This document shows, piece by piece, positions 39,471-52,298 of a stretch of DNA of 64,000 bases. A program made the position numbers and the translations under genes. Source of the stretch: Baylisascaris procyonis. Lineage: Eukaryota; Nematoda; Chromadorea; Rhabditida; Ascarididae. Where the stretch lies: NCBI GenBank assembly GCA_037389465.1, contig JAZARR010000188.1, positions 2,197,501-2,261,500 of the forward strand. The letters run 5' to 3'. Every line of letters starts with the position of its first letter. Positions within the stretch are counted from its first letter, which is position 1. A model generated the notes under the pieces. That model was not told where the DNA came from. It made no database searches and saw only the letters and a program-made list of their open reading frames with translations.

Positions 39471-40309
39471 TACACATTAGGATATCACATAACAAATTTT
39501 CGATTTTTCAGACAATTCAGCGCAGACAAAATTGTGCAACATTTCAATGAAAAAGTTGTATAAAATTTGGAAACCTAGGTGTTTTGGTCGAAATGGTTCT
39601 CACCTTACCTATCTTGTACTTGTCGTCAGCACGGCCCCCCGGGGTTTCTGTGTCGTGAAAATCCTCCTTTGGAGTAAAGGATATTCGAAGTGGATGGTTT
39701 CCGAAGGATGTTTTTTCGAAGGCGGCTTGAGTGGTGAAGGATGCTTCGTTTCGTTACAACACCGTTTGCCTATCGCGCCCACATGAAACTACGGTAGATG
39801 AGGAATTTTTGAAAAGCTCCAGTTTTGGCGTATCGTTACGTTTGAATGCAGCTGATTGGATACAGTAGCTGCGATTCAAATGTAAGTAGCACATTTGTGG
39901 CAGGAACAGTGGTATGCTTGTTTGGTGCACAAGAGAGCATTTAAAATCTTTTCGTGGATTCTGACATTTGTTGTGAAAAAACATCTGAGAGATGCTTTCG
40001 CAAAAGTGCTACTATCGTGGTATTCTCTGAATCTGTGGAACAGGTCCGGGGTGTTAAAAGTACATCCTTTCCGTTGATCAGCGTCAATTATCTGAAAACT
40101 ATGAACGTAAATCACCGTTTCTTGAAAAACAATCAGGGAGCTTGGTTTCAAAAATTTCTCGGAAACGCATGGCCCTTATCTTTCAAATAATAGTTCCGGT
40201 AAATATTTAAGGCCAAAATATGCGATCACCTATTGGGCTGGCTGCGACGGATCACACTTCACGTAGTGCAGTGGAATTTCCAGCGATAAAACCACTTGGA
40301 ATGGCCATA
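39471..40309. other. Block shared by copies A and B, no recognised gene
   Basis: Matches 53638-54480 closely. Reading frames of 60-91 codons occur on both strands in both copies (for example 39876-40151 on the minus strand). They overlap each other and lack recognised motifs. It may be further Penelope-like sequence, since it lies upstream of that RT fragment. Confidence 0.4.
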
Positions 40310-42890
40310 CTAGGTGACCTCAGATTGTTTCACTGAACTGTAGTAATAGGCTAAAGATGCAGAACTTTCCTAAAATCTGCCGTTTCTGCATGACTCTTCC
40401 TCAGATTTGATGGCGTTTATGAAATCTTCCAAATGCTGATCTTTCACAAATATCCTGAGGTTGTAGTCAACTCTCTCGGTGGAAGCCGATATGTGGAAGT
40501 TGTCCATATATCACTCGAGAAGCAGCACTGGACAACAGTAGAGGCACATCACCGATTTGCCGTTGCTTGCGTCATGCAGTTTTGTAATCTATTGTATCGT
40601 TTACTCAGTGTTTAGCCGTTTACTCAGCAGTCAGAAGTCGAAAAACATGTTTATGGAAGAGACATTAGCATGCATAGCTCAGTGTAGATGATTTGCGATT
40701 TTTAATAACTGACTGTTAATGTAAAATGTCTGCTTTGAGAGTGATAGAAGAAATGAACGAGGTAATTTACATTTCAGATTCGTTTTTCTCGTGCTAAAGA
40801 TCGCTATTAAGGAGGTCGTTTTATTGCTCATCTTTTATATTTATATACCCTTCGTCCTTTATTGGAGATCATTATGTTTGAAGCGATCAAATGGTTTCTT
40901 TTTTCAAGGAAGGCATCAAATGAAAAGGCTCTAGAAAATTAGACATTCCACGATATCGCATTCATGGAGGCAAAATGCGGCAAGTGGAGTTTTCATTCAG
41001 CCTTGACTTCTTGAGCATATTTTTCTCTTTTCACGTATGCTATACCGCTAACGCCACAATTATTCGAAATAGCTGACAATCAAGCTGCATGAAAACAATC
41101 CTGTCTCATGTGATATGGAAGTTTCAGGAGGTGATTCAGGTAGGCTGCAAGCTTCTGAGGTGTGATGGCTCGAAATAACAGGCCTGAATACAACAAATGC
41201 TATTTAACTTTGAGAGAGTGACGATATGCACAGCTGATGAAAGCATTCGGCAATAGGAAACAGCCGGTAAAGCGAAGTGCTGCACTAACAGCGCTTGAGG
41301 AGTCGTGATTGAATTCTTGGTAAGGAACTCAGGATAGAGCAGAAAAAATACTATCCATGAAGGTTTTTCCAAAGCTCCTTGCACTACCGAATAAATTTCT
41401 AAGCATGTTCCTAAGCCAAGAGCCTGGCAAGTATTTAGCTGTGCAGATTCCGCTACTTGTTTCCTAATTTCCCGAGCAGGCCTTTGTTCTCTACTGGAGG
41501 GACCGTTGAAACAGATCAAGGAGAAGATTGTGGCAGACATGAATGCGTCTTGGAGTGTCCGTCACTGTTGACATATGAAGCGGAAGATTTATCAAGGATT
41601 CGTTTATTGGTGCAACGATCCATTACGTTGGGGATGAATATCTCAGAAACGCATTTAGGGGCTTGAAGGAATTAAATGAACATCACAATGCGCAAACGAT
41701 TAAACAAGTCTATCCAAAAATCCTGGGCAGTGTGGGCACAGATGACTTGTCAGCACACAGAGCAGTCACCGATTCAGGCGCAAACGTAGGGTGCACTTTT
41801 AAAAATGGGTTTGAGGAACAGCAAGTGGAAACAGGAAAGACAGCACTGAAGAGGTAACCAGAGGAATTAGCTCAGGCGACGAAGAGGATAATGCATCTAC
41901 AGCTCCGACGGTGACATTTTTCAACCTGATAAGGAAGAAACTGATAGTTTAAAAGGGGCAGACCGAATAACTGTACTTCTCATGCGATTTCTGAATGGAC
42001 AAGGCTGCGTGGGTCATGTACTGCGCCACGTGCTGGCAAATGGTCTAAATGCAAGCAGATGTCGACACACGTACTGATCGGTGCGCTGGCATGGGCCACC
42101 TGGGAATTCAGAAAATCACAAATATTTATCAATAAAGTAATCTATGCTATCTTATTCATGTATATTAAGAAAAGCTCAAGTATTACACTCTTCGGGCCAA
42201 AATATTTCCTGCAGTACCGCAATAAATCTGAATCAACAAGTTCATGGGAGACACAGCTCATCAGCTATCTGAAGAGATAGGGAAGTATCGCACATCTCCA
42301 TTTTCGGGAGAAGAGAAGAACAGGTACAGTATCGTACCGAAATTTTCGGTACAATTTCCGAAATTTAATTAATGGTACCATTGCTTCCATGTGAAAAATC
42401 ATTGCACGGAATCATGGAGATATCACACTGAGAAGTTTCATTTGATCATTTCATACAACAGTGAATGCTACTTTCTAAGCACCCCACTGTCGGGTATGCC
42501 CAAGCTTATCCCTTCGTTATTTGACATGAGCAGCAAAATTAATCTTTATGTATAGTCTACATTTTTGTGTTATTCGAGGACCTTTATGGCAAGTATTGTT
42601 CACTGTTCCTTCGGCTTTAATTAATGTGTGTCCATTCGCTGACCACTCCAACTACAGCTGAGCCGTTTCGATCATCACACAATTGTGTGGCGAAGACGCG
42701 ATATTGACTATCCAACGAATGAACCAACCAATGAATTTATTGACACAGAGCGGTGCTTATATACAGTTTAGTTAGGCAAATTCTTTAATAGATAATTTAC
42801 ATTGCTTTAGGCAAATTCTTTGATGGATAATTTGCATTTTGTTTTGAATAATTCATAAATCTGAGAAATGAGCATTTCTAAATCCAAACG
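40310..42890. other. Region unique to copy A, unrecognised
   Basis: No counterpart in copies B or C within this window. The longest frame is 134 codons on the minus strand (41136-41540), with no motif I recognise. Plus-strand fragments around 41460-41940 include an acidic stretch (EEVTRGISSGDEEDNASTAP) broken by stops. This looks like a decayed gene or mobile element, but I cannot name it. A short direct repeat (ggcaaattcttt) occurs near 42775 and 42812. Confidence 0.4.
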
Positions 42891-44274
42891 ACTTTGAAAA
42901 GGAAATTTTGTGAATCTTATCAGCGCCGGAAGGGAACGACATCTTTGCTTTGCTTAGGAATCGATTCTTCTCGACAACTGCTAGTTTCCTGCAGTAAACG
43001 TCTATCCGCCCTGACTGTTGCTTTTTAAAATTTCCATGTCGTTCCTACTCATGTTTTATATGCATATCCACTTTTGAATGTTGATGAATGAATTGATGAA
43101 ATAAAATTTGGCCAACTGCAAGAGTCCTAAGCCGAGTTCTCGAACGATGCTGATACAAAATAGAGCCGACGCTGTGGTACTATTTGCAGAAACTGAACAT
43201 CTCAGAATTTTGAAGTGATGTCATCCGGTAGCCTTCAAAACACCGTTTTCCGTTGCAGGTCAAAAGAGATGCCAAACAAAACATCTAAATCATGATTTTA
43301 TTCGATGCAATCGCCGTGAATTTCACAGAAAGAAACATGGGCGAAACGTTATTTCGTGCAGGTCAAAGACCCACAGGTCTAGCGATCATCACGAGAAGAG
43401 TAGTATCATAAGAAACGCAATTATTGACAGCATGCAGCGTGCTTTCGTTCCTGAAAATATTGGACAGTCCGTTTAAGTATGGATGCAATCCCTAACAAAC
43501 TCTCAAACGATGCAAAGGGCTGCTTTATATAAACCTCATCTCTGAATAGATATAGTCATATAAAGAAGGTCTCATTCGGGAGGTAGGATGGTGCAGTTTC
43601 AATATATGCGTCGAGTGAAGAAGGTTTTAGAAGTGCAAATTCTACTCTGACGTGCTTCGCTGTTTATTGTTGCACACTCTTGAAGCACTGCGCGCAAATT
43701 TGATCGCCGAGCATCTGTTAAGCTGAGAGAATCATCGAAAACATAGGATGACGCTATACGGCAATTGCTTCTGCTTAGACTTCAGACAATGGGTTCCAAG
43801 ATTCAAAGGTATCGCAGAATGGAAGTTTATATGTGCCTACACTGCAAGCTTGAGTGTGCGGCATTTCCTTTAAGGTAGCATTTTCTTAAGCTCCGTTTAC
43901 ATATCGCCGCAGGAAGCACTCCCGATATTTCCAATGCTAGTTCATCTACTGAAGCCGAAATAGTGAATTTATTAGTTCTGCAAACTTGTAAAAAATTGCC
44001 AGTCGAAATAACAGCAATAAGAAATTTTGTTGCTTTTTGGAGGAAACCGACCAAGCTTGACCTATGACCTCTATAGTTATTTCATGGTCGTGAATTTTTC
44101 TAGAGTGGACCTCCTGCACTCCCTTCCGCTCTGCTGCTTTCTTTTCATACGTGTTTTTTTTCGCAATATATGTCCTGCGTTATTTTTATTCCAAAACTTG
44201 GCTATTTATTGCCTTTTATTGTATAAGATTCATTGTTGCGAATAAAGCTGTTGATTTTATAGAAAATTTTGTAG

Positions 44275-45075
44275 ATGGATGTGAAGAAAATCAAGGGTTG
44301 CCGTGGAAATGCGTTTCAACAGCGAACGATAACGCAAAAAGGACCGATATTTCCAGGAAAGCAAAAGGTAACACCAGGACTAATGCACAGGTCTTGAACA
44401 TGCGAAGAAAACACCTTGTGAAGCAATTCGATTCCGCAGTTCGTCTGATCGGATAGAACGGATTGTTGTCGTATATACGCTGGCCGCACTCGCAGCCGTC
44501 GTGGTAGTCGTATCAACACCGACGTCGGTAGTAACAGTGGAGTTGATGACAGTGGTTGTGCGAATAATGTCAGCAGTTGTTATGGTCGTAGTGGTTTTAG
44601 TGGTAGTTGCAGGGACAGCAGTGGTAGTGGCGGTCGTGGTTGTGGTTGTGGTGGTGGTGATAGTAGTAGTCGTGGTGGGGATAGTAGTAGTAGTGGTAGT
44701 GGTTGTTGTGGTAGTGGTGGTGGTAGTTGTGGTGGTAGTCGTGGTGGTGGTAGTAGTGGTAGTAGTGGTAGTGGTAGTGGTGGTGGTGGTAGTTGTGGTA
44801 GTGGTGGTAGTAGTAGTGGTAGTGGTGGTAGTGGTGGTAGTGGTTGTGGTAGTGGTGGTAGTAGTAGTGGTAGTGGTCGTAGTGGTGGTGGTGGTTGTGG
44901 TAGTGGTGGTAGTAGTAGTGGTAGTGGTCGTAGTGGTGGTGGTGGTTGTGGTAGTGGTGGTAGTAGTAGTGGTAGTGGTCGTAGTGGTGGTGGTTGTTGT
45001 TGTAGTTGTCGTCGTGGTGGTAGTAGTTGTTGTGGTGGAAAAAGTTTTCTTGAAGGTCGACTGAAAAATGGTTGA
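44275..45075 (+). CDS. Gene X copy B: expanded Gly/Ser/Cys-rich repeat protein
   Basis: Exons 44275-44390 and 44457-45075 give 244 residues. Exon 1 encodes MDVKKIKGCRGNAFQQRTIT and onward. Exon 2 begins TDCCRIYAGRTRSRRGSRIN, then GCANNVSSCYGRSGFSGSC. It runs into a long tract of Gly/Ser with spaced Cys and Arg (units like GSGRSGGGGCGSGGSSS) and ends FLEGRLKNG-stop. The tract is built of ggt/agt codons and has probably grown by replication slippage. The same DNA is also open as poly-Val on this strand and poly-Thr on the other strand. I prefer the Gly/Ser frame because it joins the conserved exon 1 in phase in all three copies and keeps spaced cysteines. It converges on gene Y copy B. Confidence 0.5.
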
Positions 45076-45904
45076 ATGAAAACCATGAATAATGTCGTAT
45101 AGTATCACAGCTCGGCCAGCACCAGAAGAAAGTCCATCGAGAACACTGTCGCGACTCATGCGTAGGGACTATGGGGTAGAGAAGGATTGATGGATTGATC
45201 GACTAATGGATAATTGGTTGACTGATGGATGGACTGGTTTTTGGATGGGTGGGCTGTGGATGACGATGGTGATGATGACTGTTACCATGATAAATAAGGG
45301 AACAACCATTGCCGAGCACTTAACCACAGCTGAGGGGTAAATGTACTTGTTTTGCTGGCAACGATGAAATGCAGTTTCCCTTCCCAAATGGTCACAGCCA
45401 ACCCCAGTTCAAACGCACTTGAGAGTATTGAGACGGAGAGCAAGGGAGCCGCAAGCAGTTGAATCTGCGCAAAAGACTCAATTTTCGCAGAAATGGCCAG
45501 CTTCATATTTTTGCAGTAAATTACTGCAGGAAGGAACTTAGAGCACTGAAGTTTCCAGATTAATTGGCAATTCCCCGGTTACACCGGTTCTCCCGGACGG
45601 TATTCTATTTTTTGATAACGTAGAAAGCCATTTTGTATTACATTCATTTTATGCGGAGTTCGGCTACCTGAGTTTTATGTCATTTATACTTGACAGGAAT
45701 AAATCATTTCATTAGCCTAAGAGACCTGCGGAAATGGATTCCTTGTGTGTGGATACCTGATTTATCGCGAGGTTCTGGAAATGGACTGTTTGAGATGTAT
45801 AAAAAGGTCATCCGAGGTGAGAAATGCAGAATACCGTTGAGGAATCGTCCATATGCACAACGTTTTCTCGCACTTCCCAAGAAAAAAAACTTGCTTGTCC
45901 GGAT

Positions 45905-48900
45905 TTAGTTTCCAACTGCTCTCTGTATAATCAGTAGGCGTTTTTTTGAATATGAAATCACACTTACAATAGGTGTCTCACATAGGAGCATACAATACGG
46001 TGTATTTGGTAAGTCAAGAGCAATCACGTACGGTTTATCACCATGATCGCCGTTCCGTTCTGTAACGCTTATCAGTCACTTAATACGCTCGACGTGCAAA
46101 CCGCATACAGAGCAGAATAATTCGACTAAACCAAGGCTTCGCTTCATCATCAAAAATTTTTCAAAGGTTTAGGTATCCAAAACTTCGGAGGGAATTTCAA
46201 CAAGACAAATCGAAGTTTATCCATACGGTAATCTCAGTGACCAGTTTTATATTTAAGAGATAGATGAAAAATGACACAAAGTCATATATACGTTGTTTTA
46301 GCCAAACAGGCCGCTCTTACAAATGCTTTAAAAAGATTCGTTTCTTAGGCGTGTTTGACAAGCAGAGTCGTAGGACAGAAAACCACCGCCATTGGGATCT
46401 GTAGTTTCGACTGCCATTGATAATTAAAATTTTTGAAGTGCACAATCGTGCCACTCCTCGTCTCATCATCTGACCTAAGACGTCTAGCCACAAATCACAC
46501 AGCAATGCTTTGAATCAGGCACTGGCAATCATGGGCAAAGAGTGGCCATTAACGGCCATAAATGGATATTGATAATACCGATGTCCAGAACACGAAGATC
46601 ACTTTTGATGGTTATTACATCTCTGATTCTAACTTTATCGCCGCAATTCTTCTTAGACCTTTAAACTTTTATTCTAAATACCGGTAAGCATTCCATAAAA
46701 ACATTCAAAATGACGCACTTACCACGTAAACAAGTAAAGATTTCAGGTTCACCGCCTGAATACTCTGAAAGTAACAGCAAAACAATTTAGCACTTGCATA
46801 GTCGGGTAAAAATCAGTGAGTAATATTAATAGACAATTCTGATCATCATGCGGTCATTCCAATCGCTGCCGGCATTCTGCTCGCCTAGAGTTACACCGTG
46901 AGGGGAATCACCGATTTCGAGGCATCCGAGGGTAGAATACAGCAGTTTCATTTAGATATGCATCAAACTGGCTCACTTTTGGAGATGGTGATAGTGTGAA
47001 TAGCTCAGGACCTTTAAAAAACATTCAAAATCTTGGCTGGGTTCGAACAAGTTTTTGCTGTCATGATCTCGAGCCGCAGTCACACTGATAACAACACCTA
47101 TAGAAGCTTGTCGTTCGGTTTAATCCGTGTAAAGGTTCGAGCGTTCTTCTCATCTAGTGATTAAAAAAATCTCGTTATTAGTGAACAATAGAATGGCAAA
47201 ATCATGCAAGTTTGTATCAGATCGCAAAAGTTCTGTAATTTCTTGACGACCTTTGATCTAATTCATCTTTTCATTGAAGAGTTCTTCACTTCGAGATAAC
47301 TTTCGATCAATGACATTTTTCTATTTACAACTCTCAGTTATATGCAATTTTCAATTATAAAACATATTTTAATGCAAAAACGTACCTGGAGCTAGGAAAC
47401 AGACGCCCACAGACGAACCTGAAATAAGAACATCACAGTATTTCGCAATCAATAATGAAGTTACATTCAGGAACCTCTCCTTTTCAACCGTTGTGCTTGC
47501 ATTTCTTGCAAACTACAGACTTACGGACCTAGAAGGACTCTGTCCTTATAGGTTACGGTCTTTCTACTTTGTCATCACCGCCAGACGGCCTTTCTTCAAA
47601 CGAAAAAAATGCCTTCTGTAGGAGTGGATTTCAGAAACGAGTTGAAATAGTGCCAGAGCAGCTTGCACTCAAATCGCTTTGCTAGTTGCTTACAGGTTTC
47701 ATAACTATTCAACAAATCCTACAATGTGCTCAAGTGCTCATTCATATTTCGATTCAATTGATCAATCGTACAGAATTCTCAACGAAAATTCATCAGCGGC
47801 ATTTTGCGACTCAACCTTTAGAAGACAAGATGTAAAGTGTGAGAGAAGTCATCTATAATGTGCCTTCACCCGTTCGCACAAACGAAACAAGGTGGTAGAA
47901 TGAATGATTTCCACCTGATCTAACCTATATGGCTTTCGTTTTTAAAAGAAGTATACGGTATCATACATACCCTTCATTTTTGTTTTTTGATATCCAGAGA
48001 ATACAAGATCAAAGAGCTCGTTTTTAAGTCTAGCGACTCTGCCATGAGCGTTTTCTTTACAATATCGCTCAACAAAAAATCGAGGTTCCTTAAAAAGGAG
48101 CTGTTTTAAGTTAGCAGGAAGAAAACATTCGTTGGCGATGATTTCTAAACTTCGAAAAAAAACCTGTAAATGACCTCCAGCCTGAAAGTTTGCAGTTTTT
48201 GCTAGTGAATAGATTTGAGCTTCTGCAAACTCTTCTTCTGATAAATACCATACCGCAACTGTTTTAAAACGGTAAACATCAACGAATAAAGCGGAGACAA
48301 TGAGCAGTGCGCCCAACGAAACGCAACATTCGGGCAAGCTTTATCAAGGCAGTAATCTGCCTGGAGATCTTTGAACATAACGCTTCTCCACCAATTTCTT
48401 CTGAAGGGCCGAATCCTTCTCACAGGAGTCCAAAAGCAAAGCACTCAGTTTGGCACTGACACATCAGTGTGTATTTGCTCACCGGATTATAGAAAAGAAA
48501 ATCAAAAACAGTCATACGAAAGAAAAAACCTGCTCACGCACAACTATTTTAGTGAAATACGAGCAGGCTATAATATATGAGTTGCCTGCTGAAACTTGTA
48601 TGGAGAAAACATCCACCACAAGTGCTACTCAGAACGCGAAATCGCGGTTTCGCCTCCCATTTACTATTTCAAGATCTAGCGTCATCCTATGACCGATAGC
48701 CGTCGGGCGAAGCATAGCAAGAGCTGGATTCCCACTCTGATCGAGCTTTATTCTGCGACGTTGGTCAGAGCCACAGAATGCTTGTTAAACATAACTTATT
48801 TGATTGAGTTCAGTTTCTCAATTCGCAAAAGAAAAAAGAAAACTGCATTAAAGAAGACGGAAAATCAATGAAAAGTGGATCTGTAAATACAGATGCATCA

Positions 48901-49986
48901 GAAGTAAAAAGAGGAATGTTGAAGCACATTTATAAATGTAATGATTCAGTGACGCCGAAGATGCACCCTGTTCAATTAACTAAGCCGCAAAAGAAACGCA
49001 AGTTGCTTCATGAAAGTAAATCCTCAGCTACCCGTCCTGGTGGCTGATATAAAATCTGCATAGCTCTGAAGTGAAAAATGCTGAAGTGTTCTTCAAGTGC
49101 AAGTTTTAAATGCCGAAATGAGAAAAGTAGCAGAAGGTGTCAACAGTGTGCATTGTCTTCAATGGAATAGACAAGAAAGAGTTCTTAAATCGAATAATTT
49201 TAGACAACTTTCAAATATCGAAACGTTTTGTGCTTTAATGACGCTTTGAGAAGTCCCCTTTCAAACACGTGAAAATCTGAAGTTAACGGGGTGGAAGATA
49301 CCGTTCATGGAGCACGTTTTACGTCCACTTGTAAACTATGAGGTTTTCAGATCTACGCTCATATTCTTTAGCTCAACAGGAAGTTGCCTCCAACAGTTAT
49401 ATCCGGAAGCCGTTTGACGATTTGACCATATCGAATCAAATTGAATGCAACTCTGTGATACTGTAAACCTTTACATGTTTAATCGATTCCGTGAAAGAAA
49501 GGTCCGAGGAATAATTTTGAGATCACTATAGATTCTTTAACCTTTTCAACAAGTCTCACTTCTCAACAAGACTAAGGCACCTCATGTTTGAAGTTCATCG
49601 AATCGCTGTCTTAATATACGTTGAAATCGGCAAGAAAGTGAGCGACTTACATTCTCGAAGAACAGGTAATAACGAGCCTCCTCCTTTCTCGAATCTTCTA
49701 TGGTAGGTTTGAAATAGTACACATCTGCAATGAAACTGCAGCTGATGTACTGGCTAATATTTTCAATCAGTTTTGCGTATAATCAGCTACGGCTATTTTA
49801 CTTTTGTGAATGGAAACGAAACAAAAATATGTAGATTTTAGGAAACGCGACATTCTAAGAAGCCAGGCATTTTGTAAAAGAAAGAAACTTACCCGTAAAT
49901 CCGGGAATAGGCAGAAACTGGCGTTCTGCGTCAGATGCAATTGCGAGCGAGCACATCGCCTGCAACAGCAGAAGGCCCTTCTTCAT
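45905..49986 (-). CDS. Gene Y copy B: small secreted protein, seven exons
   Basis: Exons in transcription order: 49893-49986, 49651-49724, 47971-48088, 47386-47418, 46723-46764, 45968-46059, 45905-45922, giving 156 residues with consistent phases. It starts with the same signal peptide (MKKGLLLLQAMCSLAIAS). Exon 2 encodes DVYYFKPTIEDSRKEEARYY. Exon 3 contains FFVERYCKENAHGRVARLKN and LFDLVFSGYQK. Exon 4 encodes SSVGVCFLAP, exon 5 YSGGEPEIFTCLR, exon 6 GDKPYVIALDLPNTPYCMLL, and exon 7 RAVGN-stop. Five cysteines follow the signal peptide, against two in copy A. Exons 5 and 6 share almost nothing with those of copy A although their splice sites and flanking introns match. The function is unknown and secretion is inferred. 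Confidence 0.6.
48206..48304 (-). pseudogene. Decayed cassette exon in gene Y copy B
   Basis: Equivalent of the 99-nt candidate exon at 36045-36143. The reading frame (FVDVYRFKTVAVWYLSEEEF) is open, but the acceptor is changed from cacag to cactg and the donor from gtagca to ctagca. Both splice sites are lost here, so copy B should not be able to use it. Confidence 0.4.
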
Positions 49987-50064
49987 CTCACAACCGATCA
50001 AGTGCCGCTCAACAAGAACAACTGTGTATTTCTGACATCTGCTCCTTCAAATTTCTAAGATAAT

Positions 50065-50072
50065 ATGCAAAT
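50065..50072 (-). promoter_or_regulatory. Octamer ATTTGCAT upstream of gene Y (copy B)
   Basis: Conserved octamer about 80 bp before the start codon, as in copies A and C. Confidence 0.3.
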
Positions 50073-50476
50073 CAGCTGCACGATTTTGCCAACAATTGCA
50101 TTAAAAATTGATGCATATCAAAATTAATAAAACTTGCGCAATAACGAGGCGAAATTATAGTTGACTTCACCTCCAGCATAAATGCATCGCAAAAACGTCT
50201 TTTTGTATTTTGCGAATTTGCATTTGCAAAGCGCATTACCTCGATGTCACGTTGGTGCGTTCGCCTACATACATATATCGTATTCGATTGGTCCTATCAC
50301 CGTCCTAATGACCCAACAAATGCGGGAGAATGTAATAGCACCTGATACGTGGTATAATTCCTTCCATTTGAGCAAGGAGTTTCAAAAGTTATCACTGAAT
50401 TAAGAAATTGGATGGTTCCTTAAGGAAGAAAATTTTGCTAGGAATTCTTGTTCTTGTAAGTCGAATAATAAATGTA

Positions 50477-51654
50477 TCCAAGATACAAACAGGTCATACG
50501 CAATACCTGTCACATCCAAGATACAAACAGATCATATGCAATACCTGTCACATCTAAGATACAAATAGATCATATGCAATACCTGTCACATCCAAGATAC
50601 AAATAGATCATATGCAATACCTGTCACATCCAAGATACAAATAGATCATATGCAATACCTGTCACATCCAAGATACAAATAGATCATATGCAATACCTGT
50701 CACATCCAAGATACAAATCTATCATATGCGATACCTGTCACATCCAAGATACAAATAGATCATATGCAATACCTGTCACATCCAAGATACAAATAGATCA
50801 TATGCAATACCTGTCACATCTAAGATACAAATAGATCATATGCAATACCTGTCACATCCAAGATACAAATAGATCATATGCAATACCTGTCACATCCAAG
50901 ATACAAATAGATCATATGCAATACCTGTCACATCCAAGATACAAATAGATCATATGCAATACCTGTCACATCCAAGATACAAATCTATCATATGCGATAC
51001 CTGTCACATCCAAGATACAAATAGATCATATGCAATACCTGTCACATCCAAGATACAAATAGATCATATGCAATACCTGTCACATCCAAGATACAAATAG
51101 ATCATATGCAATACCTGCCACATCCAAGATACAAACAGATCATATGCAATACCTGTCACATCCAAGATACAAACAGATCATATGCAATACCTGTCACATC
51201 CAAGATACAAATAGATCATATGCAATACCTGTCACATCCAAGATACAAATAGATCATATGCAATACCTGTCACATCCAAGATACAAATAGATCATATGCA
51301 ATACCTGTCACATCCAAGATACAAATCTATCATATGCGATACCTGTCACATCCAAGATACAAATAGATCATATGCAATACCTGTCACATCCAAGATGCAA
51401 ACAGATCATATGCAATACCTGTCACATGCAAGATACAAATAGATCATATGCAATACCTGTCACATCCAAGATACAAATAGATCATATGCAATACCTGTCA
51501 CATCCAAGATACAAATCTATCATATGCGATACCTGTCACATCCAAGATACAAATAGATCATATGCAATACCTGTCACATCCAAGATGCAAACAGATCATA
51601 TGCAATACCTGTCACATGCAAGATACAAATAGATCATATGCAATACCTGTCATA
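50477..51654. repeat. 38-bp satellite, copy B (about 31 units)
   Basis: The largest of the three arrays. A variant unit (aaatctatcatatgcgat) recurs at about 50715, 50981, 51323 and 51513, spaced by 7, 9 and 5 units. This points to block duplications within the array. Confidence 0.95.
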
Positions 51655-51659
51655 TGTGC

Positions 51660-52298
51660 AAGAAACAGCATAGCACTATGCGTCCTAGATGAAGCGGTGT
51701 AGAACAGATCCTGTGGAAGGAAATTTAGTCGAATCAAATCTCCGGGTCCAGAAGAGGCAGTGTTGGATGAAGGGAGAATCGTGATGTATCTTCCCATTAA
51801 TAGCTGAAAAATGAGAGAGGCGGGAGCGCGATCCTACCAATCCATAGTGTTCCCATGCATTCATGTGCATTATTTCCTTTTAGATATAGAAAAACGCTAC
51901 GTTTATTCGCACCATCATCTTCTAAACGCTTTTTCTAGCATACGACGGTTTTCATACTTCTGTGGTGTAGACAGAGGCTGACGGCTGGTCAGTTTTTTAT
52001 GAACTGATCTACAACTTTGCGCTAGATGTTGGATGGTTGAGCTGAGCGTGCGTTGACAATAATATTTGAAGAAGGTTATGTATACCAGACGGAACAGAAT
52101 TTACCATCAGAACGGAAAACACTAGTACTGAGGAAGAGAGCAGGCCTTCTGCAGATGGATTTTTGATTGTAAGAGAGATGAGAGTTGGCATTAATAAGAG
52201 TTTGAAGTGATCAGGAGATTCAGTAATGACGAACATATTATCGATATAACGTACGCACAAAATAGGATTCATTTATAAACAGCGACGTTCAAGGGCAG
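51660..52298 (-). mobile_element. Penelope-like element RT fragment, copy B
   Basis: Near-identical to 38830-39470, including the YIDN core and the same frameshifts. The decay therefore predates the duplication. Confidence 0.65.

Larger units (their letters stand above)
31514..43370. repeat. Segmental duplication unit, copy A
   Basis: From about 31514 the sequence matches that starting at 43371 (B) and 56899 (C), beginning ccacaagtctagcgatcatc. The unit carries gene X (+), gene Y (-), a 38-bp satellite, a Penelope-like fragment and a shared 0.8-kb block (about 39470-40300). It then has a region unique to A (about 40310-42890) and a block shared with 56428-56898 (about 42890-43370). The left edge abuts the 5' end of the LINE remnant. 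Confidence 0.85.

Noticed and set aside
44501..45064. 187-codon plus-strand poly-valine frame (and its copy at 58009-58494)
   Set aside because: Same repeat in another frame. A long pure valine protein is not plausible, and the frame does not join gene X exon 1 in phase.
44380..45159. 259-codon minus-strand frame of almost pure threonine
   Set aside because: It reads the ggt/agt triplet repeat on the other strand. The repeat is open in several frames, and the Gly/Ser/Cys frame on the + strand fits the conserved exon structure of gene X. A mucin-like protein on the minus strand cannot be fully excluded without stranded RNA data.
47942..48337. 131-codon uninterrupted minus-strand frame in gene Y copy B read as one exon
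   Set aside because: It runs through the proposed intron up to exon 3. Copies A and C have frameshifts in that part, while exon 3 begins at a conserved acceptor in all three. The spliced model fits all copies better, although read-through in B remains possible.
51372..51632. 86-codon frames with repeated MQYLSHPRYK-type units, also at 59466-59766
   Set aside because: They are translations of the 38-bp satellite, which happens to lack stop codons in some frames. Overlapping frames give equally long products.
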